Positions 9,112 through 19,613 of a stretch of 55,525 nt of DNA are shown piece by piece. The DNA is taken from positions 1-55,525 of the forward strand of contig JAMPXP010000026.1 in NCBI GenBank assembly GCA_023701135.1. Direction: 5' to 3'. Position 1 is the stretch's first letter. Each line of letters begins with the position of its first letter. A program made the translations under genes and the position numbers. The notes beneath the pieces were generated by a model that worked only from the letters and a program-made list of their open reading frames with translations, was not told where the DNA came from and made no database searches. This DNA is from Desulfobacula sp. (lineage in GTDB: Bacteria > Desulfobacterota > Desulfobacteria > Desulfobacterales > Desulfobacteraceae).

Positions 9112-10017
9112 TTAACTTGTAAAAACGCAAGAATATTTATATTCCTGCCCGTTCTCCCCCGGTTGAACAATGGCCAGAAGATTATTCCTATCATCGGTTA
9201 TCCGGATAAAAGAATCCGGAGGGGCCGAAACCGATTCGAAATCATTTATCAGAAGTTTCTTGCCGAATTTAATTTTTTCGGCGGTTCTGGCATCAGCCAA
9301 AACCTCTGGCAGGGATTCAAGGCATTTTGAAAGCGGTATGATTCGCTCTTGGATGTCCATTTTTTCAAATTTTTCAAGGGAATCCAGCATAACGGCATTT
9401 TCCAGCCGAAACGGGCCGGACTCAGTCCTGCAAAGCGCTGATAGATGGGCTCCGCATCCAAGTTTTCTGCCGATATCAAAGGCAAGGCTCCGGATATAGG
9501 TGCCGGCCGAGCAAAAAACATCAATATCTACATGGGGCAGATCTATCTGTTTGATCAGGATATCGAAAATCTCAATCCGTCGGGGGGGTTTTTGGATCAT
9601 CTTCCCCTGACGGGCCAGTTCATAAAGGGGCCTTCCCTCATGTTTCAGAGCAGAATAGGCCGGCGCCACCTGATTCTGGATGCCCAAAAACGAGCTCACA
9701 ACCGCTTTGATGTCATGGGTGTTTAGGGCGTCTATCATTCCCTGGGGCGCCGTTGAAACGATTCTGCCGGTGGGATCATAGGTGTCCGTCTCAACCCCGA
9801 GACAGATCCTGGCCAGATAGCGTTTATGGCCATTCAGAAAAAACCTGGATATCCGGGTGCCTTGATCGATTCCGCACAATAAAAGACCGGTGGCAAAGGG
9901 GTCAAGGGTCCCGGTATGGCCTGCTTTTTTTGCACCCAAAGCCCTCTTTACATGGGCCACCGCCCGGGCAGAACTCATACCCTCAGGCTTATGAATGGGG
10001 AGAATGCCGCTTTTCAT
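9112..10017 (-). CDS. truB: tRNA pseudouridine(55) synthase
   Basis: TruB makes pseudouridine 55 in the T loop of tRNAs. The 301-residue protein has the N-terminal GILPIHKPEGMSS, and GHTGTLDPFATG with the catalytic Asp at residue 39. LVETDTYDPTG-type sequence (here GVETDTYDPTG) and the RSLAFDIG region follow. A C-terminal extension of PUA type ends the protein. It starts 17 bases downstream of the rbfA stop, within the nusA-infB operon. Confidence 0.97.
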   Translation of the reverse strand: MKSGILPIHKPEGMSSARAVAHVKRALGAKKAGHTGTLDPFATGLLLCGIDQGTRISRFFLNGHKRYLARICLGVETDTYDPTGRIVSTAPQGMIDALNTHDIKAVVSSFLGIQNQVAPAYSALKHEGRPLYELARQGKMIQKPPRRIEIFDILIKQIDLPHVDIDVFCSAGTYIRSLAFDIGRKLGCGAHLSALCRTESGPFRLENAVMLDSLEKFEKMDIQERIIPLSKCLESLPEVLADARTAEKIKFGKKLLINDFESVSAPPDSFIRITDDRNNLLAIVQPGENGQEYKYSCVFTS

Positions 10018-10034
10018 CTGATGGGTGATGCTCT

Positions 10035-10394
10035 TTATACTTCAGAAATCCCGCTTGTGGCGGATTTGATGAGTTCGTCCATTTTTGCGGCCTTATCAAA
10101 AGAATCGTCATGGACAAATTTTAACTCGGGCATGTATTTGAGTCCCAATTTCGGTGCAATGCTTTTCCGGATAAACCCGCTGGATTTGCGAAATCCCTCC
10201 AAAGCCTCCTTGATCCGCTTTTGATCACCAAATACGGCAATATAGACATGGGCGATCCGAAGATCCGACGAAAGTTTGACGCCGCTGATGGTGGCCATCT
10301 CTATCCTCGGATCCTGCATTTTTTTACTCAGCAGCTCGGTAATGACGGATTGAATCCTGACACTGATTCTCTCCGCCCTTGAATAAGGTCTCAT
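10035..10394 (-). CDS. rbfA: Ribosome-binding factor A
   Basis: RbfA helps mature the 5' end of 16S rRNA in 30S assembly. The 119-residue protein shows the KH-like fold signature, with RISVRIQSVITELLSKKMQDPRI near the start and LRIAHVYIAVFG in the middle. It starts 3 bases after the infB stop, as in many bacteria, indicating tight coupling. Confidence 0.95.
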   Translation of the reverse strand: MRPYSRAERISVRIQSVITELLSKKMQDPRIEMATISGVKLSSDLRIAHVYIAVFGDQKRIKEALEGFRKSSGFIRKSIAPKLGLKYMPELKFVHDDSFDKAAKMDELIKSATSGISEV

Positions 10395-10397
10395 GGA

Positions 10398-13337
10398 TTA
10401 ATCAGCCTTATATTTTCGTTCTTCAACTTCATAACACTCAATGATATCGCCGATTTTTATATCATTATATTTGTCAAGGCCGATACCGCATTCATAACCC
10501 TGCTCCACTTCTTTCACATCATCCTTAAAGCGTCTGAGGGAGGACAAAGCGGTATCACATTTAATGACCCCATCTCTCAGGAGCCGTATCTTTTTACCAC
10601 GGATCACTTTTCCCTCTGAAATATGGCATCCGGCAATGGTTCCCATCTTCGGAACGACAAAGGTCTCCCGGACTTCGGCCCGGCCGATAATGATTTCATG
10701 GAAAGTGGACGGCATCATGCCGTCCAATGCGGATTTGATGTCATTAATCACATCATAGATAATATCATAGAACCGCATATCCACATTTTCATCCTTGGCA
10801 AGGGCCCGGATCTGGGGTGTGGGCCGGACGTTAAACCCGATGATGATAGCATCGGAAACCGCGGCAAGGGACACATCCGACTCATTAATCGTGCCGGTGC
10901 CGGAATGAACGATTTTAACATCCACTTCTTCCTTGGCCAGTTCCTTTAATGAATCGTTCAGAGCCTCAATGGAACCTTGAACATCGGCTTTCACAATGAG
11001 TTTAAGTTCCTTGATTTCAGCAGCACCCAGATTCTCAAACATCTTCTCAAGATTGGCCCGGCTCTTTTTAGCCAGTTCCTTTGCTCTTTGTTTCTGCATT
11101 CTGTGGCCGGCAATCTGTTTTGCATCCTTTTCCGACGCGACGGAAATAAATTCATCCCCGGCATTGGGGATCCCGTTCAAACCGACAATTTCAACCGGCG
11201 TACTCGGGCCTGCTTCTTTAATTCTGTTCCCGGCATCATCAATCATAACCCTGATCCGCCCGGAATGAAGGCCGCAGACAATGGGGTCTCCGTCCCGCAA
11301 GGTTCCCTGCTTGACAAGAACCGTGGCAATGGCTCCGCGTCCGACATCAAGACGGGATTCAACCACATAACCCGTCGCTTTTCGATCGGGGTTTGCCTTG
11401 AGTTCCAAAACCTCGGATTGCAGCAAGATCATTTCAAGGAGTTCATCAATCCCTTTGCCTGTCTTGGCAGATACTTTAACGAAAATAACATTTCCCCCCC
11501 ACTCCTCAGACAGAAGATCATATTCCGAGAGCTCTCTCATAATTCTGTCGGGATCTGCCCCGGGCTTGTCCATTTTGTTGATGGCCACCACTACCGGCAC
11601 ACCTGCTGCCTTTGAGTGATTGATGGCCTCAATGGTCTGGGGCATGACCCCGTCATCGGCAGCAACCACAAGGATAACAATATCGGTGACCTGGGCACCC
11701 CTGGATCGCATGGCTGTAAAGGCGGCATGACCGGGTGTATCCAGAAAGGTCACCCGCCCGCCTTTAGGGGTCTGAACATTATAGGCACCGATGTGCTGGG
11801 TGATGCCGCCGGCTTCTCCACTGGCAATTTTTGATTTGCGGATCACGTCTAGAAGGGATGTCTTGCCATGGTCCACATGGCCCATGATGGTGACCACCGG
11901 AGCCCTTTCGATCATTTGACCTTCATCCTCCCGGCTTTCTTCGATATGTAGCAGGGTTTCTTCTTCAAAAGATGCTTTCTCAACCTCAAACTCAAATTCA
12001 GTCGCAACCAGAACAGCCGTATCAAAATCAATGGTTTGGTTCACGGTTGCCATGACACCCAGGGTCATCAATTTTGCAATCATCTCATTGGCCTTGATTC
12101 CCATGCGTTTTGCGAGTTCGGCCAGCTCGATGGCCTCGTCAATTTTAACTCTTCTTTTGATGGCCTTGGGCGTGGTGATCTGAGTTTTTTGAAACTTTCC
12201 CTTTTTGCTTCCCTTTGCTTCCTTTTTCCCCCGTTTTTTGCGGCTATGGGTGGTATTGTATAAAGCCTCTCCCTCAATAACGGATTTTTGCTTTCGCTGC
12301 TTTTTTTTGCCAAAGGAAAGGCTTTCATCATCAAAAATAGCCGGTTTTTTTTCTTTTTTCCATTTTCCTGCATCTATTTCATCCGGTTTGATGATATCGC
12401 CGAGAGGAATTGCTTTTTCAGGAATGTCATTAAAAGACGTCGACAGGGGGTCTTTAACAACAAACGGTTTTTTCCGGGGAGCCTCTGTACGGGGATCGCT
12501 TTTCGGACCCGGCCACTTTTTGTCTTCAACCGGGACTGGTTTTCTTAAATTTTCAAGCACGATGGGGTCTGCTATTTTAACTATTTTTGCAGGTGTGGAT
12601 TTTTTTTTCTTTTTTTTCTTTTTTGCTTTTTCGTCTCTATCTTCAATGCTCAGCGAGTCAGTCTCCGTCACGGCCATCTCATTTTCCACAAAGGGTTCAG
12701 GTTGATTCTCCGACAAATTCTCATCACTGAGAGCGGTGTTTTCAATTCGGGTAAGATTGGGGCTCGTTTCCTCTACATTGGGCTCTGCTGCCGCTTCTGT
12801 TTCTTTCCCTGCTTCAATCTTTGAAACAACAGGGTCTTGCTTTGGTATGGATACCGGGCCAGGGGATTTTTCAGAATCTGCCGGTTCTTCACGAACGGGA
12901 GACTCTATAACGGCAGGTCTGATGATCTTTGCGGGCTGGACTTTTTTTATGAGAGCTTTGTCTTTTTTGGAGTCGGCTTCAACGCTCTTGGAGGACGAAT
13001 CCATTACCGGAACCTTTGGCATTTCTTCTTGAATGGCCGGGATGATCTCCAAAGGAGTGTCTTCCCCTGAGACAGGCGTAATTTCTTCATCTCCTTCTGG
13101 TTCTGCAGTTTCATCGGTTTGAGACCTTCGTCTTCGGATAACGGACGGTTTTATCTTAAGCTCATTTTTTCCTTTTTCCCTACCGAACAGGCTTCGTTTA
13201 ATTGCACTGATATCACTGTCTTCCAGAGAACTCATATGGCTTTTAACTTCAATCTTCAATTCCTTCATTTTATTAAGAAGTGCTGTATTCGTCATGTTCA
13301 GATCTTTTGCCAGCTCGTATACTCTGATCTTCGCCAT
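10398..13337 (-). CDS. infB: Translation initiation factor IF-2
   Basis: IF-2 is the GTPase that places initiator tRNA on the 30S subunit. The 979-residue protein has an N-terminal IF2_N domain (about 1-50), then a long charged, probably disordered linker (about 70-380) and a second IF2_N module. The G domain has GHVDHGKTS near 485, DTPGHAAF and [10 protein letters not shown]-terminal beta-barrel domains finish it. The linker contains a lysine run encoded by adjacent A9, A8 and A6 tracts, a possible slippage site. It lies between nusA and rbfA. Confidence 0.98.
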   Translation of the reverse strand: MAKIRVYELAKDLNMTNTALLNKMKELKIEVKSHMSSLEDSDISAIKRSLFGREKGKNELKIKPSVIRRRRSQTDETAEPEGDEEITPVSGEDTPLEIIPAIQEEMPKVPVMDSSSKSVEADSKKDKALIKKVQPAKIIRPAVIESPVREEPADSEKSPGPVSIPKQDPVVSKIEAGKETEAAAEPNVEETSPNLTRIENTALSDENLSENQPEPFVENEMAVTETDSLSIEDRDEKAKKKKKKKKSTPAKIVKIADPIVLENLRKPVPVEDKKWPGPKSDPRTEAPRKKPFVVKDPLSTSFNDIPEKAIPLGDIIKPDEIDAGKWKKEKKPAIFDDESLSFGKKKQRKQKSVIEGEALYNTTHSRKKRGKKEAKGSKKGKFQKTQITTPKAIKRRVKIDEAIELAELAKRMGIKANEMIAKLMTLGVMATVNQTIDFDTAVLVATEFEFEVEKASFEEETLLHIEESREDEGQMIERAPVVTIMGHVDHGKTSLLDVIRKSKIASGEAGGITQHIGAYNVQTPKGGRVTFLDTPGHAAFTAMRSRGAQVTDIVILVVAADDGVMPQTIEAINHSKAAGVPVVVAINKMDKPGADPDRIMRELSEYDLLSEEWGGNVIFVKVSAKTGKGIDELLEMILLQSEVLELKANPDRKATGYVVESRLDVGRGAIATVLVKQGTLRDGDPIVCGLHSGRIRVMIDDAGNRIKEAGPSTPVEIVGLNGIPNAGDEFISVASEKDAKQIAGHRMQKQRAKELAKKSRANLEKMFENLGAAEIKELKLIVKADVQGSIEALNDSLKELAKEEVDVKIVHSGTGTINESDVSLAAVSDAIIIGFNVRPTPQIRALAKDENVDMRFYDIIYDVINDIKSALDGMMPSTFHEIIIGRAEVRETFVVPKMGTIAGCHISEGKVIRGKKIRLLRDGVIKCDTALSSLRRFKDDVKEVEQGYECGIGLDKYNDIKIGDIIECYEVEERKYKAD

Positions 13338-13412
13338 ATATTGCCCCCAAAATTTTGTTCTCTTTTAATAATCTTCCCGTTCTGACCGCCGATAGTCTCA
13401 TGCCCTTATCAA

Positions 13413-14729
13413 TTAGCTTTTTTCACCGTCCCGGACCTGCTCATCATCTTCCGCCTTTTTCAAACCCTTGTCCGGACCCTTTCCATTCAATTCTTCTTCC
13501 AGAAGGACCCTGGCATCATCCATTATTTCCTTGATTCTTGATTCGTCAAAGCCTGTAATCTGAGCAAGATCTTCAACCTCGGCTTCCGCAATGTCCAATA
13601 ATGAAGAATAACCGCCCTTGAATAATGTTTCCGCCAACGGCAAGCCCACGCCTTTCAGCTTCATCAGGGCATCGTATCCTTCTTTGAGTTCACGGCTGTA
13701 TTCTGCCTCGCTGGTGACTTCCAGATGCCATCCGGTAATTTCACAGGCAAGGGAAACATTCTGCCCTCCCTTACCAATAGCTATGGAAAGGTAATCATCT
13801 GCCACAATCACCTCCATGGATCGGTTGTCTTCATCAATAATGACCCTTGCAATCTCGGCAGGCGACAGAGCGTTGCAGACAAACCTGGCAATATCCGGAC
13901 TCCATTGAACAATATCAATTTTTTCACCCCGAAGTTCCTGAACAATATTCTGAACCCGATTGCCTTTAATACCGACACAGGCGCCTACAGGATCTACATC
14001 CGAGTCGGATGAAGACACTGCGACCTTGGCTCTAACGCCGGGAACCCTTGCTGCGCCGCGAAGGGTCACAATTCCTTCTGCAACCTCCGGCACTTCGGTT
14101 TTAAATAATTCGATTACAAATTCAGGGTGGGTCCGGGAAAGAATAATCTGAGCACCCTTTGATTCTTCCAGTACATCCAGAACATAGGCCCTGATTCTGT
14201 CTCCCCGCTTGTAACTTTCCTTGGGCATCTGATCCCTCGGTCTCAGCACAGCCTCTGCCTGGCCCAGATTAACGATGATACTGCCCCGGTCAAACCGTTG
14301 AACAATGCCGTTGATGATCTTACCCTTTTTATGGATAAAATTATCATAAATCGCATTTCTTTCAGCTTCCCGCATCTTTTGAATGATGACCTGTTTGGCC
14401 GACTGTGCAGCAATCCGGCCGAATTCTTCCGTATCAATCCGGATTCCGAGACTGTCCCCGATTTCGCATTCAGGGTCATATTCATACCCTTCTTCAATGG
14501 TCAGCTCACTGTCCGGATATTCAACTTCCTCTACCACTTCTTTAAAATGGAAAACCTCGACTTCGCCTGTCTTATTATCATAATGGACTTCGATATCCGC
14601 TCTTGGCCCGATTTTCTTTCGAGCCGCTGAAATGATCGCTTCTTTTAAGGTATTTATAAGAACTTCCGGCTCAATTCCTTTTTCTCGGCTTACCTGGTCA
14701 ATAACCCTTTTAATATCCGTGATAAACAT
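13413..14729 (-). CDS. nusA: Transcription termination/antitermination factor NusA
   Basis: NusA binds RNA polymerase and nascent RNA and modulates pausing and termination. The 438-residue protein has an N-terminal polymerase-binding domain, an S1 domain (KGKIINGIVQRFDRGSIIVNL), two KH domains (GACVGIKGNRVQNI and IAIGKGGQNVSLA), and a C-terminal helix-hairpin-helix region. It follows rimP by 18 bases and precedes infB, the universal order. Confidence 0.98.
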   Translation of the reverse strand: MFITDIKRVIDQVSREKGIEPEVLINTLKEAIISAARKKIGPRADIEVHYDNKTGEVEVFHFKEVVEEVEYPDSELTIEEGYEYDPECEIGDSLGIRIDTEEFGRIAAQSAKQVIIQKMREAERNAIYDNFIHKKGKIINGIVQRFDRGSIIVNLGQAEAVLRPRDQMPKESYKRGDRIRAYVLDVLEESKGAQIILSRTHPEFVIELFKTEVPEVAEGIVTLRGAARVPGVRAKVAVSSSDSDVDPVGACVGIKGNRVQNIVQELRGEKIDIVQWSPDIARFVCNALSPAEIARVIIDEDNRSMEVIVADDYLSIAIGKGGQNVSLACEITGWHLEVTSEAEYSRELKEGYDALMKLKGVGLPLAETLFKGGYSSLLDIAEAEVEDLAQITGFDESRIKEIMDDARVLLEEELNGKGPDKGLKKAEDDEQVRDGEKS

Positions 14730-14747
14730 GCTTACGTGTTCTCCATA

Positions 14748-15221
14748 TTACTGACCTGCAAGTATTGCTTTGCTGATCGCATGGTCTTTTATCTCAACCT
14801 TTTTCCCATCAACCGCAATCACAACAGAATCATCGTTAATTATCTCAAGAATCCCGGTAAACTTTTTTTTGTTCTCAATCAACTCCGCCGTCTCGATTTT
14901 TACCCGCTCACCCTTGAATCTGAGAAAATCCTCCTTTTTTTTCAAAGGACGGTTGGGCCCGGGAGAAGAAACCTCGAGCCGGTATTTGCCGATATTCTCA
15001 ATATACACATCGATCAAATCACCCAGTTGGCGGCTGGCGTAAACGCAATCTTCCAGTGTAATGCCGCCGGGCTTATCCAGAAAAAAACGAACAATCTTTT
15101 CCCGGTTGAAAGAAACAACTTCCAAATGCACGAGCTCAAAATTTTCAGCCCGGCATAGGGGTTCGGCCACCTCCCTGATCTTTTCAACTAAAAAATTGCC
15201 CTTTTTCAGCCCATCACCCAT
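14748..15221 (-). CDS. rimP: Ribosome maturation factor RimP
   Basis: RimP acts in 30S maturation. The 157-residue protein shows the family pattern VEKIREVAEPLCRAENFELV near the start, LDKPGGITLEDCVYASRQLGDL, and LEVSSPGPNRPL. The ATG at 15221 is chosen because it gives a normal N-terminus; the open frame runs up to 15308 but that part would cross the hairpin at 15261-15278. It is the first protein gene of the rimP-nusA-infB operon. Confidence 0.93.
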   Translation of the reverse strand: MGDGLKKGNFLVEKIREVAEPLCRAENFELVHLEVVSFNREKIVRFFLDKPGGITLEDCVYASRQLGDLIDVYIENIGKYRLEVSSPGPNRPLKKKEDFLRFKGERVKIETAELIENKKKFTGILEIINDDSVVIAVDGKKVEIKDHAISKAILAGQ

Positions 15222-15251
15222 ATCTGTGCAGCACCTGTTCTTTATATCCTC

Positions 15252-15278
15252 AAATACAAAAACGGGCAGATGCCCGTT
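15252..15278 (-). terminator. Hairpin with T-run between tRNA-Gly and rimP
   Basis: AACGGGCA and TGCCCGTT form an 8-bp stem with a very short loop, and TTTTTGTATTT follows on the minus strand. It would terminate part of the tRNA-Gly(CCC) transcript, the rest reading on into rimP. No separate rimP promoter was obvious. Confidence 0.6.
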
Positions 15279-15366
15279 CCCGATACAAAATCCGTGCCTT
15301 ACCTGCAATGGCTCAGATTATTTCATAAATCCCATAAATGGAACAAACCTGCCTTCCACCCTAAGA

Positions 15367-15442
15367 TGGAGCGGGCAACGAGGTTCGAACTCGCGACATC
15401 AAGCTTGGGAAGCTTGCACTCTACCAACTGAGTTATGCCCGC
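15367..15442 (-). tRNA. tRNA-Gly (anticodon CCC)
   Basis: The acceptor is GCGGGCA/TGCCCGC, the anticodon stem-loop CAAGC-TTCCCAA-GCTTG, and the T arm GCGAG-TTCGAAC-CTCGT. The discriminator is T and CCA is encoded. It lies directly upstream of rimP with its own promoter. Confidence 0.96.
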
Positions 15443-15453
15443 ATCAGCCGTGG

Positions 15454-15482
15454 AATATATCAATCTATATCCGGTTTGTCAA
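15454..15482 (-). promoter_or_regulatory. Promoter of tRNA-Gly(CCC) and probably the rimP operon
   Basis: On the minus strand TTGACA (15477-15482) and TATATT (15454-15459) are 17 bases apart. The -35 is a perfect consensus. It lies between the pheT stop and the tRNA. Confidence 0.85.
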
Positions 15483-15509
15483 CAATCCTTTTCCGTTAAG
15501 CATGCGCCG

Positions 15510-17951
15510 TTAAAGTTCCGGTAAATAAGCATCAAATTCATTCAAAAGCATTTTTGAAAGGGCTTCATGAATCTTTTGAATATTTTTTTCCTTTAATGTC
15601 TTTTCCCCGGACCGGTAAATAATTCTAAAAGATAAAGACTTTTTTCCTTCGGAAAGCGGCGGACCTTCGAAGGCGTCAAAAAGAGAAATATGTTCAATTA
15701 AAGGCTCTCTGACGGAAAAAGCGCTCATTTGTTTTAATACTGATCCAACTGCAACGGCGCTGTTCACAATAATCGTGATGTCCCTTGAAATGGAAGGAAA
15801 TTTCGGAAGCAGCCGCGCGGTAATGGATCCCGGCAGCAGATCCTGAATGGCCGTAAAGCTGAAGTCAAAAACAAAGGCATCCTGTTTTAATCCGAAATTC
15901 TTTAAAACCCTGGCATCCATTTTCCCAAGGGTGCCGATAAGCACATCTCCTGATTTGACAAAGGCTGCATATCCCTTTTGATAATAGGGAAAGGATTGAT
16001 CTTCAATTCTCTCAAACTTCACATCCCGGATCATAAGAGCCTCAAAAAAGCCTTCAATCAACCCCTTCAGATCGAAAAAATCAATTTCAGCTTTTTTTGA
16101 ATACCAGGTCTGCTCCGATCGGTTACCTGTCAAAAGGCCTGCAACCATTTCATTTTCTTCCGGAAGAACCCCCTTTTGGGTCGCATGAAATATCTTGCCG
16201 ATCTCAAAGATTCTCACAGAGGGGGTCTGCTGGGAATTATTCTTTTTCATGGTTTCCAGAAGGCCGGGAATCATCGAACTTCTTAAAACCGACATCTGAT
16301 CGGAAATGGGATTCAAAATGGTCTCCACATTTCTTTTTTTGTCTTTTTCCGCAAGATTCAACCGGTCACACGAATTTTCATGAATAAAATTATAATTGAT
16401 GGCTTCCGACAATGAGAAACCCGTCAAAATCTGGCGGATCTTTTTCCTGAGACCCACTTTGGGAGAAAGGGGCCGACCCTCGGCCGGCACCAGTGGGTAG
16501 CTGGTTTGAATATTGTTATAGCCCCACAGCCTGGCCACTTCTTCGGAAAGGTCCTCGGGTCGTGTCACATCCACCCTGAACGACGGGACTCCTACAATCA
16601 GCCTCTCTTCATTCTTTTTTTCAACTTGAAATTCAACGGATTCCAATATCCGTTTTATGGCGTCGGCGTCAAGATCAGTACCAAGCCTGGTATTTAACGC
16701 AGTGGTGCTCAACTCAATATCCGTTGATACAAATTTTTCAGGATAGGCATCAATATACCCTTGTGCAATGGTGGCGTCACAGAGTTCCGCCATCAATGAA
16801 ACCGCCCTTTTGAGTGCATTTACGGTTCCATCCGGGTCAATACCGCGTTCGAACCTGTGGGAAGCATCCGTTGCAATTCCGGTTATTTTTGCGGTTTTCC
16901 TAACGGAAACCGGATTAAAATACGCACTTTCAATCAGAACCCGGGTGGTGGTATCCGTGATCTCGGAATTTTCGCCCCCCATGACACCGGCCAGTGCCAC
17001 AGGCCTTTCACCATCACAAATCATGAGCATATCCGGCTGAAGGGTGTGGGTTTTGCTGTCAAGGGTTGTAAATTCAGCATCGCTGCCTGCTCTCCGGACA
17101 ATGATTTTCCCCTTGGCCACCCGATCAAAATCAAAGGCGTGAAGAGGCTGGCCCATCTCCATCATCACAAAATTGGTAATATCCACCACATTATTGATGG
17201 GGGTAAGGCCGATGGCTTCAAGCCTTTCCTTCAGCCAGAAGGGCGATGGTTTGATTTTCACATCAAACAAAAGGCCTGCAGAATACCTCGGGCAAAGATC
17301 AGGGGCAAGAATTTCAACTTGGGCATGGGTATGGATGGACTCTTTCTCGATTTTTCCTTCAGGAAAAGAAAGCAAAGGAAGCTTTACTTTCTGCCCGGAA
17401 TCGGTAAAAGCCCCCATTTCCCTTGCAACACCGATCATGCTGAGGCAATCCGGCCTATTGGGAGTCAAATTGATTTCAAAAATGGTATCGGCTAATTTCA
17501 ATGCCTGAGCCAAGGGGGTGCCGGCCTCATACTCGCCTTCAAGGTCCATGATCCCCGAAGCATCCGAATCCAGCCTCAATTCAGATGCACTGCACAGCAT
17601 CCCTTGAGAAATCTCCCCCCTCAGCTTTCCTGCCTTAATTTTTAAATCTCCGGGGAGGACCGCACCCTCGAGGGCGCAGGGCGAAAACATGCCGTTTCTG
17701 ACATTGGGAGCTCCGCAGACAATCTGAAGGGCTTGATCCCTTCCCACATCAACCTTACATACGGAAAGCTTTTCCGCGTTCGGATGCCGGTTGACATCCA
17801 GGACCTTTGCAACCACAACATGGGTGAGGTAATCATATTTTTCTTCAGCCACCTCCACCTCAAGACCTGCCATGGTCAATTTTTCTGATATGATGGAGGG
17901 TTCAAGGTCAACAGAGATATACGACTTTAACCAGCTCAAACTGACTTTCAT
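15510..17951 (-). CDS. pheT: Phenylalanine-tRNA ligase beta subunit
   Basis: The 813-residue protein is full length for the bacterial beta subunit. It has the N-terminal EMAP-like tRNA-binding domain (about 40-150, with KVDVGRDQALQIVCGAPNVR), the B3/B4 editing region (NRPDCLSMIGVAREMGAF), the B5 domain, the inactive synthetase-like core and a C-terminal anticodon-binding FDX-ACB domain (FPSISRDITIIV). It forms the alpha2-beta2 enzyme with PheS, whose gene ends one base before it starts. Confidence 0.98.
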   Translation of the reverse strand: MKVSLSWLKSYISVDLEPSIISEKLTMAGLEVEVAEEKYDYLTHVVVAKVLDVNRHPNAEKLSVCKVDVGRDQALQIVCGAPNVRNGMFSPCALEGAVLPGDLKIKAGKLRGEISQGMLCSASELRLDSDASGIMDLEGEYEAGTPLAQALKLADTIFEINLTPNRPDCLSMIGVAREMGAFTDSGQKVKLPLLSFPEGKIEKESIHTHAQVEILAPDLCPRYSAGLLFDVKIKPSPFWLKERLEAIGLTPINNVVDITNFVMMEMGQPLHAFDFDRVAKGKIIVRRAGSDAEFTTLDSKTHTLQPDMLMICDGERPVALAGVMGGENSEITDTTTRVLIESAYFNPVSVRKTAKITGIATDASHRFERGIDPDGTVNALKRAVSLMAELCDATIAQGYIDAYPEKFVSTDIELSTTALNTRLGTDLDADAIKRILESVEFQVEKKNEERLIVGVPSFRVDVTRPEDLSEEVARLWGYNNIQTSYPLVPAEGRPLSPKVGLRKKIRQILTGFSLSEAINYNFIHENSCDRLNLAEKDKKRNVETILNPISDQMSVLRSSMIPGLLETMKKNNSQQTPSVRIFEIGKIFHATQKGVLPEENEMVAGLLTGNRSEQTWYSKKAEIDFFDLKGLIEGFFEALMIRDVKFERIEDQSFPYYQKGYAAFVKSGDVLIGTLGKMDARVLKNFGLKQDAFVFDFSFTAIQDLLPGSITARLLPKFPSISRDITIIVNSAVAVGSVLKQMSAFSVREPLIEHISLFDAFEGPPLSEGKKSLSFRIIYRSGEKTLKEKNIQKIHEALSKMLLNEFDAYLPEL

Positions 17952-17952
17952 A

Positions 17953-18960
17953 TTAAAACTGCCTTAAGAAACGGATGTCGTTTTCAAAAAATTTCCTTAT
18001 GTCATCAATCCCATACTTGAGCATGGCAAGGCGTTCAATCCCCATGCCGAACGCGAATCCGGTGTATTGATTCGTGTCATACCCGACATTTTCAAAAACC
18101 GCAGGATGAACCATGCCTGAACCCAAGACCTCCAACCAGCCTGTTTTTGAGCAGACCCGGCATCCGGTACCCCTGCACATGACGCAACAGATATCGACTT
18201 CGGCGCTGGGTTCGGTAAAAGGGAAGAAACTGGGTCTGAACCGTAAAGCCGTCTGTGTATCAAAAAATTGATGGACAAAGGTAGTCAGTATCCCTTTAAG
18301 ATCACCAAAAGAGATATTTTTATCCACCATCAACCCTTCGACCTGGTGAAACATGGGAGTATGCGTGATATCGGAATCACACCGGAAAACTTTTCCCGGT
18401 GAAATTATCCTCACAGGAGGCTTGGCTTTTTCCATCACCCGGGGTTGAGAAGGTGAGGTATGGGTACGCAGAACAATATTGTCCGATACATAAAAGGTAT
18501 CCTGCATATCCCTTGCAGGATGGTATTTGGGAATATTCAAGGCCTCAAAATTATAATAATCCGTCTCCACTTCAGGACTTTCGGCAATATCAAACCCCAG
18601 CCTTAAAAAAATATCACTGATTTCTCCGGCCACCTGGGTGATGGGATGAAGAGAGCCTCTTCTTGCAAATCGTCCCGGAAGTGTTACATCTATGCCTCGA
18701 AAATCCCTGTCAATCTCAGCCTCAATTTTTAACTGCCTCTCCTGTATTGCTTTTTCAAGCTTCAATTTAAGGAGGTTGGCATTTTTGCCGGCATCGGGAC
18801 GTTCATCCTCAGGAAGAGTAGCGATATTGCGTAAAAATCCGGTGAGAACTCCCTTCCTGCCGAGATATTTGATGGAAATCTGCTCAAGGGCAACTGAGTC
18901 GCATGCCTGTTCTATGTTTTCAAGCGCTTCTCTTTCGATTCCGACAATAGTGTTTTGCAA
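17953..18960 (-). CDS. pheS: Phenylalanine-tRNA ligase alpha subunit
   Basis: This is the catalytic class II subunit that charges tRNA-Phe. The 335-residue protein has an N-terminal coiled coil (about 1-90), motif 2 with FRCDSDITHTPMFHQVEGL, and motif 3 with GFAFGMGIERLAMLKYGI. It is encoded between rplT and pheT in the infC-rpmI-rplT-pheST cluster. Confidence 0.98.
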   Translation of the reverse strand: MQNTIVGIEREALENIEQACDSVALEQISIKYLGRKGVLTGFLRNIATLPEDERPDAGKNANLLKLKLEKAIQERQLKIEAEIDRDFRGIDVTLPGRFARRGSLHPITQVAGEISDIFLRLGFDIAESPEVETDYYNFEALNIPKYHPARDMQDTFYVSDNIVLRTHTSPSQPRVMEKAKPPVRIISPGKVFRCDSDITHTPMFHQVEGLMVDKNISFGDLKGILTTFVHQFFDTQTALRFRPSFFPFTEPSAEVDICCVMCRGTGCRVCSKTGWLEVLGSGMVHPAVFENVGYDTNQYTGFAFGMGIERLAMLKYGIDDIRKFFENDIRFLRQF

Positions 18961-18982
18961 ACCACCCTCGCAAATTGCTTAT

Positions 18983-19336
18983 CTAATTAAATTGGGACCT
19001 GGCTTTTGATGCCAACTGGGAAAAAGCCGAAGGATCACAGACGGCAATATCAGCCAATACTTTTCGATCCAATTCACTGCCGCTTAATTTCAATCCGTTT
19101 ATGAATTTGCTGTAAGAGATGTCATTCATTCTTGCAGCCGCATTAATCCTGATGATCCAAAGTTTTCTAAAATCTCTCTTGCGGGCCCGTCTATCCCGAT
19201 ATGCATACATCAATGCCTTGTCGACACTGTCCGAGGCAGTCCGGTAAAGCTTCCCTCTCCCCCCCCTGAACCCTTTTGCAAGCTTAAGAACTTTATTTCT
19301 ACGCCTTCTTGCCTTAAATCCTCTTTTGACTCTCAT
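18983..19336 (-). CDS. rplT: 50S ribosomal protein L20
   Basis: The 117-residue basic protein matches L20 throughout: [20 protein letters not shown] at the N-terminus, then [18 protein letters not shown] and [20 protein letters not shown]20 is needed early in large-subunit assembly and in many bacteria represses its own operon. It follows rpmI by 52 bases. Confidence 0.98.
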   Translation of the reverse strand: MRVKRGFKARRRRNKVLKLAKGFRGGRGKLYRTASDSVDKALMYAYRDRRARKRDFRKLWIIRINAAARMNDISYSKFINGLKLSGSELDRKVLADIAVCDPSAFSQLASKARSQFN

Positions 19337-19388
19337 GTTGTCAAACTCCTCAATTCTCTGTATTCTTTAAATCAAACCGTAAAAAGAT

Positions 19389-19586
19389 CTATCCATTGGG
19401 CAATAAACGCCGGACTTCCAGCATATTATCCTTATCAATGATCTGATCCTGCCTAAGAGATCTTTTTCTTTTTGTTGTTTTTTTAGTTAAGATATGGCTG
19501 GCGTGGGATTTTCTGAATTTATATTTCCCTGACCCCGTTTTCTTGAACCGTTTTGCAGCCGCTCTGCATGTCTTGATCTTCGGCAT
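19389..19586 (-). CDS. rpmI: 50S ribosomal protein L35
   Basis: The 65-residue protein has the L35 pattern [20 protein letters not shown] and [19 protein letters not shown]. It lies between infC and rplT as in most bacteria. AGGAGAGGAAGACA precedes the ATG. Confidence 0.97.
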   Translation of the reverse strand: MPKIKTCRAAAKRFKKTGSGKYKFRKSHASHILTKKTTKRKRSLRQDQIIDKDNMLEVRRLLPNG

Positions 19587-19613
19587 TGTCTTCCTCTCCT
19601 GTATTGCAATTTC

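Noticed and set aside
12205-12705. Long open frame antisense to infB
   Set aside because: It mirrors the low-complexity IF-2 linker, is rich in Phe and Ser from the lysine tracts, and has no ribosome-binding site or family features.
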